A stretch of DNA of 7,066 nt from Campylobacteraceae bacterium (lineage in GTDB: Bacteria; Campylobacterota; Campylobacteria; Campylobacterales; JALSKU01): contig WFMT01000052.1 in assembly GCA_015488975.1 (NCBI GenBank), positions 1 through 7,066 of the forward strand, given 5' to 3'. Shown here piece by piece: positions 1 to 4,924 of the stretch. The position numbers and the translations under genes were made by a program. Positions within the stretch are counted from its first letter, which is position 1. Each line of letters starts with the position of its first letter. The notes beneath the pieces were generated by a model. The model ran no database searches. It was given only the letters and a program-made list of their open reading frames with translations, and was not told the origin of the DNA.

Positions 1-122
1 ATGCAGATAATGTAATCTCTTTAAGCAAGATGACATTATCTCACAAGATAGCTAAAGTTGTATTGTATGAGCAGATATACAGGGCATTGAGTATTGTAAA
101 CTCTCATCCATACCATAAATAG
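1..122 (+). CDS. rlmH: 23S rRNA (pseudouridine-1915-N3)-methyltransferase RlmH, C-terminal end only
   Basis: The window opens inside this gene. The first complete codon is at position 3 and the TAG stop is at 120–122, leaving 39 residues of a protein that is usually about 155 long. RlmH is a homodimeric SPOUT-class enzyme that uses SAM to methylate the pseudouridine at position 1915 in helix 69 of 23S rRNA, in the assembled ribosome. The tail has the family's C-terminal hallmarks: an SLSKMTLSH segment equivalent to E. coli SLSALTLPH, then EQIYRALSI and the terminal HPYHK, equivalent to the E. coli ESLYRAWSI and HPYHRE. This region forms part of the SAM-binding knot and the C-terminal tail. 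Gene order supports the call, since rlmH lies just upstream of the dksA-like gene in Campylobacter as I remember it. Recognition is by motif memory, not alignment. Confidence 0.92.
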   Translation, partial: ADNVISLSKMTLSHKIAKVVLYEQIYRALSIVNSHPYHK

Positions 123-136
123 TACTTTCAAATACT

Positions 137-169
137 AAAATTAAAAATTATTTTATAATTTTTAATTTT
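137..169. repeat. Perfect AT-only inverted repeat (14-bp arms, 5-nt loop) between rlmH and dksA
   Basis: The left arm (137–150, AAAATTAAAAATTA) is the exact reverse complement of the right arm (156–169, TAATTTTTAATTTT), with loop TTTTA at 151–155. It starts 15 bases after the rlmH stop, and the right arm is T-rich, so it could act as a weak intrinsic terminator for rlmH. It could equally be a protein-binding dyad, because the right arm overlaps the TATAAT box of the next operon. The stem has no G or C, unlike a classical terminator, so its role is uncertain. Confidence 0.6.
154..159 (+). promoter_or_regulatory. Candidate sigma-70 -10 box for the dksA–membrane protein–dusB operon
   Basis: An exact TATAAT lies about 37 bases upstream of the GTG start and would place the transcription start near 166, giving a roughly 30-nt leader. 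No good -35 hexamer is visible. Campylobacter sigma-70 promoters are known to rely on the -10 box and upstream T/A-rich sequence, so this is not disqualifying. In such AT-rich DNA a TATAAT can arise by chance. Confidence 0.45.
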
Positions 170-182
170 GATATTTGTGTAT

Positions 183-190
183 AAAAGGAG
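183..190 (+). promoter_or_regulatory. Ribosome binding site fixing the GTG start of the dksA-like gene
   Basis: AAAAGGAG at 183–190 ends 5 bases before the GTG at 196. It rules out the in-frame TTG at 175, which lies upstream of the site. An out-of-frame ATG at 194 is followed immediately by TGA, so it cannot encode a protein. Confidence 0.8.
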
Positions 191-195
191 AATAT

Positions 196-549
196 GTGAA
201 AGAGAGAGATTTAAGGTTCTTTGAAAATTTGTTAGATAATAGAAAAGAACAGATTCAAAAAAATATAAACAATACGCTAAAAGATATGCAAGAGTTACAG
301 AAAACTCATCTTTCTGATGATGCAGATCATGCTTCTGTAAATTCTGATAGACTAACAAAACATGCTATAAACAAACAACAAGCAGCAGAATTAAAAGCAA
401 TCGATTATGCTAAAAATAAAATAAAAAATGGTAATTATGGAATATGTGAAATGTGTGAAGAGAATATCTCTTTCCAAAGGTTGAAAGTTAAACCTCATGC
501 AAAATATTGTATAGTATGCAGAGAGATAGTAGAAAAACAAAATAAATAA
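196..549 (+). CDS. dksA: DksA/TraR-family RNA polymerase-binding transcription factor
   Basis: A 117-residue cytoplasmic protein expected to enter the secondary channel of RNA polymerase and, with ppGpp, adjust transcription of rRNA and biosynthetic genes. Numbering from the GTG start, residues ~5–75 are charged and helical and form the coiled-coil hairpin. The tip carries D41-x-x-D44-x-A46, the DxxDxA motif needed for activity in E. coli DksA. The C-terminal zinc finger is C84-x2-C87-x17-C105-x2-C108, with all four cysteines present. The protein is shorter than E. coli DksA (151 residues), mainly at the N-terminus, as in other Campylobacterota. It is the first gene of its operon, and the next start codon is 11 bases after its stop. 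The GTG start is chosen because it has the only good Shine-Dalgarno. TraR-like or other DksA paralogues are alternatives, but the tip motif and gene context favour the main DksA. Confidence 0.92.
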   Translation: MKERDLRFFENLLDNRKEQIQKNINNTLKDMQELQKTHLSDDADHASVNSDRLTKHAINKQQAAELKAIDYAKNKIKNGNYGICEMCEENISFQRLKVKPHAKYCIVCREIVEKQNK

Positions 550-560
550 AAGGGTTGGTA

Positions 561-1571
561 ATGGGCTTAAAAAAATATATTATTTTTTCAATTATTTTTA
601 TTGTAGCAGTTGGTGCATATGTTTACAGTTTTAATGGCAGTATATTTACACTGTCGTTTTTTGGAATTAATATATCTTTGTATGTTGCTGTATGGGTGAT
701 ATTACCTACTTTAGTGATAGTGGTTGCATCAATACTTCATATGGCTTTTTATAATGTAAAGGGATATTTTTCATATAGAAACCTTCAAAAAGATTATAAA
801 AATTATCTTCAATATTCAAAAGCGAGAATTTTAGGTTTGGATGGAAGTGGAGATTTTAAAACCACTTGGTATAAATTGCCTGTTAAAATGTTGAAACATT
901 TTAAATTTGATGCTTCAAAAGACCCTAATGATATAGAAAATGAAGAGATAAAAAGTGTTATCTTGGATTTGAAAACTATTGAAAACGGAGGTAATATAAA
1001 TTTAAAAAAATATAAGCTCCCGAAAGATAATTATTTTTTCAAGAAAAATATATTAAATAAACTCTCAAGCGATAAAAATTATTCTGAAGAGGTTCTAAAA
1101 AGCTGCACAGACAAAGGAAATGAGATATGCCAAAAAGCTTTTGAAGTATATGTGACTTATGCAAACTTTGCAGATATAAAACAACAAGGATACAATATTG
1201 ATAAAAATATTTTTGAGATTTTAATCAGTCGCATGGAAAATCCTGAGGATATGCTTAAAATGAGTGGCGATGAGGTATTTGATATTTTACAAGAGTTTAA
1301 ATACTCAAAAAAAGAGTTTCTATCGGTTGCCAAAAGAATTAAAAAAGTATTGAATCCTGAAGCCACTATTTCTTTATTTGAAAAGTTATCTAATGAGAAT
1401 GATTTGGCAACACAAGCATATCTGTATATACTTTTTGAATATCAAATGGTCGACAGAGTGCGAGAGATTTTAGAAAATATCGGTAAAAATGAGTGTGAAA
1501 AATTTAGATATTTCTTATTTTTAAGAGATGAAGGTAAGAATTTTGATATAAATTTATTTTTTGATATATGA
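561..1571 (+). CDS. Conserved two-TM membrane protein with a large cytoplasmic domain, function unknown
   Basis: A 336-residue protein of unknown function, not recognised as any enzyme. It starts at ATG 561 with AGGG at 551–554 six bases upstream. A TTG at 555 has no room for a ribosome binding site. Two hydrophobic segments, about residues 5–24 and 38–63, form an N-terminal hairpin resembling LapA-type membrane anchors. About 270 hydrophilic, Lys/Glu-rich and probably helical residues follow, most likely in the cytoplasm, with no catalytic motif I can name. From memory, a membrane protein holds the same place between dksA and the dihydrouridine synthase gene in C. jejuni (Cj0124c), so this looks like a lineage-conserved gene. 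The stop overlaps the next start (ATGA, 1568–1571), so translation is probably coupled to dusB. The helical C-terminal region might mediate protein–protein contacts, but that is only inference. Confidence 0.85.
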   Translation: MGLKKYIIFSIIFIVAVGAYVYSFNGSIFTLSFFGINISLYVAVWVILPTLVIVVASILHMAFYNVKGYFSYRNLQKDYKNYLQYSKARILGLDGSGDFKTTWYKLPVKMLKHFKFDASKDPNDIENEEIKSVILDLKTIENGGNINLKKYKLPKDNYFFKKNILNKLSSDKNYSEEVLKSCTDKGNEICQKAFEVYVTYANFADIKQQGYNIDKNIFEILISRMENPEDMLKMSGDEVFDILQEFKYSKKEFLSVAKRIKKVLNPEATISLFEKLSNENDLATQAYLYILFEYQMVDRVREILENIGKNECEKFRYFLFLRDEGKNFDINLFFDI

Positions 1572-2503
1572 TTGATTTTGACAAGGAAGATCTTCTTTTT
1601 CTAGCCCCCTTGGCCGGATATACGGATCTTCCCTTTAGAGAAGTTGTAAAAAAATTTGGAGCTGATGTAACTGTGAGCGAAATGATAAGCTCTAATGCAT
1701 TGGTCTATAACTCTGCCAAAACATTAAAAATGTTAGAAAAATCATCATGCGAAGTACCATATATTGTTCAGATTGCCGGAAATAATGAGAAAATTATTAA
1801 AGAGGCAGTTTTGATACTTAACGATATGCCAGGCATCGATGGAATCGATTTAAATTGTGGATGTCCTGTACCTAAGGTGGTTAGACAAGGATCAGGCAGT
1901 GCTCTTTTAAAAGATTTATCTAAAATGTCAAAAATTATTAAAACTATTAAGAAAAATTCTAATAAAAGATATACTTCTGTTAAAGCAAGACTTGGTTTTG
2001 ATAGTAAAATTGCAAAAGAGATAGCTATAACTTGTGAAAATAGCGGTGCAGACTTTTTGACTCTGCATGCAAGAACAAGAAGCGATGGATATAAAAGTGA
2101 TAGGATAGATTATAATGAAATCAAAGAGGCAAAAGAAGTCTTAAATATACCATTGATTGCCAATGGAAATGTTGTTAATCTAAAATCATATAAAAATATT
2201 AAAAATATCACAAAAGCTGATGGTGTCATGATTGGAAGAGGTGCCATCGGCAATCCTTGGATATTTTATCAAATTAAAAATGATATACAAATTCTAAAGA
2301 AAGAAAAAATTCAAGAGATTGTATTGGAGCATTTTGAGAGAATGTTAGATTTTTACGGTGAAAAAGCAACAGGTATATTTAGAAAACATTTACATACATA
2401 TTCAAAAAATTTTGCTGATGCCACTGCTTTTAGAGATAAAGTAAATAGGGTAGAAGACCCCTTTGTTCTTAAGCAATATATAAAAAGTTTTTTTGCCTCT
2501 TAG
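1568..2503 (+). CDS. dusB: tRNA-dihydrouridine synthase (Dus family, DusB-like)
   Basis: A 311-residue flavoenzyme that uses FMN and NADPH to reduce specific uridines in the tRNA D-loop to dihydrouridine. The N-terminal FMN-binding TIM barrel is complete: LAPLAGYTDLPFR (12–24), NCGCPVPKV (96–104) with the catalytic cysteine expected at C99, and K139 in VKARLGF. Further on are H167 in TLHARTR, IANGNV (197–202) and the FMN-phosphate motif MIGRGAIGNPW (221–231). Residues ~240–311 form the C-terminal helical tRNA-binding domain. The start overlaps the preceding stop in ATGA and has no strong Shine-Dalgarno, suggesting translational coupling. The length is usual for the family. The DusB versus DusA/DusC assignment rests on the GRGAIGNPWIF-type motif and overall length. 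Dus specificity differs between lineages, so the target uridine is uncertain, but the family assignment is firm. Confidence 0.94.
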   Translation: MIDFDKEDLLFLAPLAGYTDLPFREVVKKFGADVTVSEMISSNALVYNSAKTLKMLEKSSCEVPYIVQIAGNNEKIIKEAVLILNDMPGIDGIDLNCGCPVPKVVRQGSGSALLKDLSKMSKIIKTIKKNSNKRYTSVKARLGFDSKIAKEIAITCENSGADFLTLHARTRSDGYKSDRIDYNEIKEAKEVLNIPLIANGNVVNLKSYKNIKNITKADGVMIGRGAIGNPWIFYQIKNDIQILKKEKIQEIVLEHFERMLDFYGEKATGIFRKHLHTYSKNFADATAFRDKVNRVEDPFVLKQYIKSFFAS

Positions 2504-2505
2504 TA

Positions 2506-3342
2506 TTATTGTGTTGAGTCTAAACTTACTTTGTCTCTATAACTTGATAGCTTGTCATCTCCTACTTTTAAAAACTCATCTAACTTTTCTCTGTTTTTAG
2601 CAAATATTTGCTCAAAATCTTCCTCTTCCTTGATAGTATCATCCGTAGTAAATTTATCTAAAAGCTGATTTGACGAACCTGTTAAAATAAGATATTTTCT
2701 ATCAAGATATTCTAGCACTACTACACTATTTTTACTATCTATTGCTTTAGAGTACAATATGTTTATATTGATATTTTTTGATTTTCCTTTAAAAAGCCAG
2801 TTTTTTGTTGTTTGTTTTGATGCTTTCTTTTTTATAAACAGTAAGATAAAAACCAGTAAAGCAAGAATTGCCAATACTATATAATACCTATTTTCACCAT
2901 AATTTTTTGTATCCATCTTTAAATCTGTATTAAATTTTTTACTATCTAAAACAGATGTTTTTACATTGTTTGCTTTTGTGGTTAGGATTTTCGCTCTTAT
3001 TCTAAGACCAAAGCCATCAGTTGTTTTTGAAGCAACTATTGCAATATCTTCCTTGCTTTTAAGAAGAATATTTATATTTTTTTTATTTGGGATTATTTTT
3101 ATTTTATTAACTATTTTAGAATTTATGTTTTTTGTAATTATCCTGTTAAATGAGACATTATTTAATGTAATTATAAAAGTATCTTTCTTTTTTTGTAAAA
3201 ATACTTTACCGCTATATGGTGTATCAAAAGAGAGCATGATATCTACTCTGTTTGTCCTATTGTATGTGTTGTAAGTTAAAAGTGTAGTGGCAAAGATATT
3301 GATTTGCATTAGTATGATAAATAATAAATACCTTAATTTCAC
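2506..3342 (-). CDS. fliO: Flagellar export-apparatus assembly protein FliO with periplasmic AMIN-like domain
   Basis: A 278-residue inner-membrane protein that helps assemble the FliP/FliR core of the flagellar type III export gate. The GTG start overlaps the fliN stop (GTGA) and has AAGGAA five bases upstream. Residues 1–18 look like a signal peptide or anchor (KLR, then a hydrophobic run ending IFA). Residues ~28–118 are beta-rich, with a RVDIMLSFDTP segment and alternating hydrophobics resembling an AMIN domain, presumably periplasmic. One TM helix spans ~153–170, followed by KKK. The FliO signature follows at ~206–231 (VVVLEYLDRKYLILTGSSN), then an acidic tail. E. coli FliO lacks the large periplasmic domain, whereas Helicobacter and Campylobacter FliO have it, so the architecture supports the taxonomic call. 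The gene is last in its operon and converges with dusB, two bases from that gene's stop. fliP is not adjacent. Confidence 0.85.
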   Translation of the reverse strand: MKLRYLLFIILMQINIFATTLLTYNTYNRTNRVDIMLSFDTPYSGKVFLQKKKDTFIITLNNVSFNRIITKNINSKIVNKIKIIPNKKNINILLKSKEDIAIVASKTTDGFGLRIRAKILTTKANNVKTSVLDSKKFNTDLKMDTKNYGENRYYIVLAILALLVFILLFIKKKASKQTTKNWLFKGKSKNININILYSKAIDSKNSVVVLEYLDRKYLILTGSSNQLLDKFTTDDTIKEEEDFEQIFAKNREKLDEFLKVGDDKLSSYRDKVSLDSTQ

Positions 3343-3641
3343 GACAATTCCTTGCTAAAATATTGTATAACTGATTTTGAATCAAGAATTTCATTTATTC
3401 TTACAGCTAAGTTTTTCTCGTAAACCATGACTTCCCCTTTGCCTATAATCTTACCGTTTACATATAATTCGACACTCTCTCCTGCAGGCTTTTGCAAGTC
3501 TATTACAGAACCATTGACTAATTTTAAGATCTCATTTATATGTAAAGAGATTGACCCTAACTCAGCGGTAAAATATACTGAAATATCATCTAACTTTTCA
3601 TACTCTTCTTTATCATCTAGTTTGTTTGTCGCGTTTTTCAA
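3339..3641 (-). CDS. fliN: Flagellar motor switch protein FliN
   Basis: A 100-residue C-ring protein that sits at the base of the flagellar switch with FliM/FliY and docks FliH–FliI export cargo. Nearly the whole protein is one SpoA (surface presentation of antigens) domain, about residues 18–92. It has the family pattern ELGSISLHINEILKL (27–41), GSVIDLQKPAGESVELYVNG (44–63) and GEVMVYEKNLAVRINEIL (69–86). The N-terminal ~17 residues are charged and poorly ordered. Translation starts at a TTG directly abutting the TAA of the upstream CheX-like gene, with AAGGAAG five bases upstream. No ATG is available at the N-terminus. The stop overlaps the fliO start. The length matches short epsilonproteobacterial FliN rather than the longer FliY, which has an extra CheC-like domain. 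Confidence 0.92.
   Translation of the reverse strand: MKNATNKLDDKEEYEKLDDISVYFTAELGSISLHINEILKLVNGSVIDLQKPAGESVELYVNGKIIGKGEVMVYEKNLAVRINEILDSKSVIQYFSKELS
3348..3353 (-). promoter_or_regulatory. Ribosome binding site for fliO (GTG start)
   Basis: On the minus strand AAGGAA lies within the fliN coding end, five bases before the GTG that begins fliO. It supports the GTG as the true start. Confidence 0.75.
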
Positions 3642-4073
3642 TTATGCTTCCTTGATACCAATAACAAAACATCTGTTTTGAATTTTTTGTGATATTTTTT
3701 GTGATAAATTATATTCTTGTATATTGCGAACCTTTCCGTTATATTTTGGAGTTGATATTTTATATGTAGAATTTTCATCTGTCTCTTCAATAAGTGATTT
3801 TGCTTTTCCAACTATCAAATTTGCAATTTCTTTCAATAAATCAAATCTACTTTCTTCGTCTGGATTGTTGTCAAAAAGAAGAATATCAGATATAAGACAT
3901 ATAGTATCTTTATTGAAAAAAAATATTATATCTAACTTTTTTTCATTTTTGTATATGCTTATTTCAGAACAGTACAAGTTGTTATATCTGCTTGTTTTGC
4001 ATTCTTGAATCTTTAAGCCTAATATGGCAGTAAAAAAATCTTCACTTGAATTTTTTATGTAATCAAATATCAA
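3642..4073 (-). CDS. CheX-like (CheC/CheX/FliY phosphatase family) chemotaxis domain protein
   Basis: A 143-residue cytoplasmic protein, first gene of the flagellar operon. CheC/CheX/FliY proteins dephosphorylate CheY-P through a conserved ExxN helix motif. Here E82-I-A-N85 sits in LLKEIANLIVGKAKSL (79–94), followed by the Gly and Ala typical of CheX. The N-terminus (FDYIKNSSEDFFTAILGLKI, 3–22) and the beta strand DIIFFFNKD (48–56) fit the CheX fold order, and the length fits CheX (about 150). Only one ExxN is visible, as in CheX, whereas CheC has two. The start is a TTG with AAGGAA four bases upstream and no better candidate. Its TAA abuts the TTG of fliN, so the pair resembles a FliY split into phosphatase and SpoA halves. 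It could instead be an inactive docking or assembly adaptor. Family recognition is by motif and context, not alignment. Confidence 0.72.
   Translation of the reverse strand: MIFDYIKNSSEDFFTAILGLKIQECKTSRYNNLYCSEISIYKNEKKLDIIFFFNKDTICLISDILLFDNNPDEESRFDLLKEIANLIVGKAKSLIEETDENSTYKISTPKYNGKVRNIQEYNLSQKISQKIQNRCFVIGIKEA
3647..3653 (-). promoter_or_regulatory. Ribosome binding site for fliN (TTG start)
   Basis: On the minus strand AAGGAAG falls in the last codons of the CheX-like gene, five bases before the TTG that starts fliN. It is a strong site and decides the start, because no ATG or GTG is available nearby. Confidence 0.75.
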
Positions 4074-4077
4074 ATTA

Positions 4078-4085
4078 TTCCTTTT
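4078..4085 (-). promoter_or_regulatory. Ribosome binding site for the CheX-like gene (TTG start)
   Basis: On the minus strand AAAAGGAA lies four bases upstream of the TTG at 4073–4071. No ATG or GTG occurs in frame nearby, so this site supports the TTG start. Confidence 0.7.
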
Positions 4086-4088
4086 AAA

Positions 4089-4106
4089 ATACTATTAGCA
4101 TAGTAT
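4089..4106. repeat. Inverted repeat ATACTAT-N4-ATAGTAT in the divergent intergenic region
   Basis: ATACTAT (4089–4095) and ATAGTAT (4100–4106) are exact reverse complements separated by TAGC. The motif recurs as ATAGTAT at 4142–4148, giving three copies in about 60 bp. The dyad overlaps the expected transcription start and early leader of the flagellar operon, a plausible operator position. No regulator can be named. Confidence 0.5.
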
Positions 4107-4107
4107 A
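4102..4107 (-). promoter_or_regulatory. Candidate -10 box for the cheX-like–fliN–fliO operon
   Basis: On the minus strand this reads TATACT, five of six bases of TATAAT. It would start transcription near 4095, about 22 bases before the TTG start. No sigma-54 element (GG-N10-GC) or good sigma-28 -10 element is seen upstream of the operon, so a housekeeping-sigma promoter is the best fit. A second minus-strand TATAAT lies at 4147–4152. Confidence 0.45.
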
Positions 4108-4143
4108 CACTATCAATTTTAAATAATTGTTTAAAGAAAAGAT

Positions 4144-4157
4144 AGTATTATAATACT
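4144..4157. repeat. 14-bp perfect palindrome AGTATTATAATACT with -10 boxes on both strands
   Basis: AGTATTATAATACT equals its own reverse complement. It contains TATAAT on the plus strand (4149–4154) and on the minus strand (4147–4152), so one element could drive or control transcription in both directions. It may be an operator, a bidirectional promoter, or chance symmetry in AT-rich DNA. Confidence 0.5.
4149..4154 (+). promoter_or_regulatory. Candidate -10 box for the TauE/SafE–uvrA operon
   Basis: An exact TATAAT lies 26 bases before the chosen ATG at 4181, predicting a start near 4161. A weak -35-like TTGTTT lies at 4127–4132, with 16-bp spacing. A transcript starting near 4161 would leave almost no leader for the ATG at 4166, which favours the ATG at 4181. 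Confidence 0.5.
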
Positions 4158-4172
4158 TTTACTTTATGGATT

Positions 4173-4177
4173 GGAGA
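4173..4177 (+). promoter_or_regulatory. Ribosome binding site choosing the ATG at 4181 for the permease gene
   Basis: GGAGA at 4173–4177 sits three bases before the ATG at 4181. It falls inside the longer reading that would begin at the in-frame ATG at 4166, which itself has no purine-rich site upstream. Confidence 0.7.
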
Positions 4178-4180
4178 AAC

Positions 4181-4924
4181 ATGTTGGTATTATTGGCAGG
4201 TTTAGGGGTTTTTGTAGGGTTTATATCCGGATTTTTTGCTATAGGAGGAGGAACTGTACTTGTACCTGCCTTGTTGTTTTTAGGTTATGATATAAAATAT
4301 GCTATCGGTATATCTGTTACACAAATGGTTTTTAGCTCGCTTTATGGTTCATACTTAAATTTTAAAAAAGGAACTTTACATCTTCAAAATTCTATCTCTG
4401 TTGGAATAGGGGGATTTTTTGGAGCAATGAACAGTGGTTTTATAGTTAAACATTTGTCTTCAAACATTTTGACTGTTGTATTTTTATCTTTTGTTGTTTT
4501 GGCAATTTATCGTTTTTTTAAAGCACCACTTCTCTCAAATAAACCGGAAATAAACAATAATATACTGCTACTGTGCATTGGATATATTGTAGGAACTGTA
4601 TCTATTAGTGTTGGAATTGGAGGAGCGCTTCTTATAACTCCTATATTGGTTGGCTTTTTACATTTTCCTCTTAAAAAGGCATTATCCTCTGCTTTGTTTT
4701 TTGTTATATTTTCTTCAGTTTCGGGATTTATAAGTTTATCATATTATGGGTTGATTGATTATTCAACAGGTTTGACTATCGGATTGTTTTCTCTATTTGG
4801 TGTTTATCTTGGTATAATGCTTTCTCACAAAACTGAACACAAACGACATAAAAAATTATTATTATTTTTTTATTGCATAGTGTTACTTCTTATTTTAGAT
4901 AAACTTTTTAAAGCGCATATATAA
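4181..4924 (+). CDS. TauE/SafE-family (DUF81) membrane permease, putative sulfite/anion exporter
   Basis: A 247-residue integral inner-membrane protein. The family exports small anions such as sulfite and sulfoacetate, though substrates vary and cannot be read from sequence. It has the family's internal duplication. Repeat one begins with GFFAIGGGTVLVPAL (17–31) followed by DIKYAIGISV; repeat two begins with VSISVGIGGALLITPIL (140–156) followed by PLKKALSSAL. About eight hydrophobic segments are visible: ~2–24, 26–36, 41–58, 70–86, 95–111, 127–145, 168–190 and 195–213, with another at 225–240. The ATG at 4181 is preferred over that at 4166 because of the GGAGA site and the promoter position. 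The stop overlaps the uvrA start by one base (TAATG), so the two are probably co-transcribed. A sulfur-metabolism role is an inference from the family name only. Confidence 0.88.
   Translation: MLVLLAGLGVFVGFISGFFAIGGGTVLVPALLFLGYDIKYAIGISVTQMVFSSLYGSYLNFKKGTLHLQNSISVGIGGFFGAMNSGFIVKHLSSNILTVVFLSFVVLAIYRFFKAPLLSNKPEINNNILLLCIGYIVGTVSISVGIGGALLITPILVGFLHFPLKKALSSALFFVIFSSVSGFISLSYYGLIDYSTGLTIGLFSLFGVYLGIMLSHKTEHKRHKKLLLFFYCIVLLLILDKLFKAHI

Noticed and set aside
128..358. Minus-strand open frame of 76 codons
   Set aside because: It is antisense to the dksA start region and its hydrophobic, Leu/Tyr-rich translation is typical of an AT-rich shadow frame; no supporting site or family.
2966..3274. 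Plus-strand open frame across fliO
   Set aside because: It is the complement of the fliO periplasmic coding region, and its Phe/Ile/Leu-rich product reflects antisense of Lys/Asn codons.
3427..4008. Plus-strand open frames (3427–3681 and 3724–4008) across fliN and the CheX-like gene
   Set aside because: The minus-strand proteins are recognisable family members with good ribosome binding sites and tight spacing; the plus-strand products are low-complexity shadows.
4086..4165. Sigma-54 or sigma-28 flagellar promoter upstream of the cheX-like–fliN–fliO operon
   Set aside because: No GG-N10-GC element and no convincing CGATAT-type -10 element on the minus strand; only sigma-70-like TATACT/TATAAT boxes are present.
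4166..4180. ATG at 4166 as the permease start
   Set aside because: It has no Shine-Dalgarno and lies about five bases after the predicted transcription start, whereas the ATG at 4181 has GGAGA just upstream.
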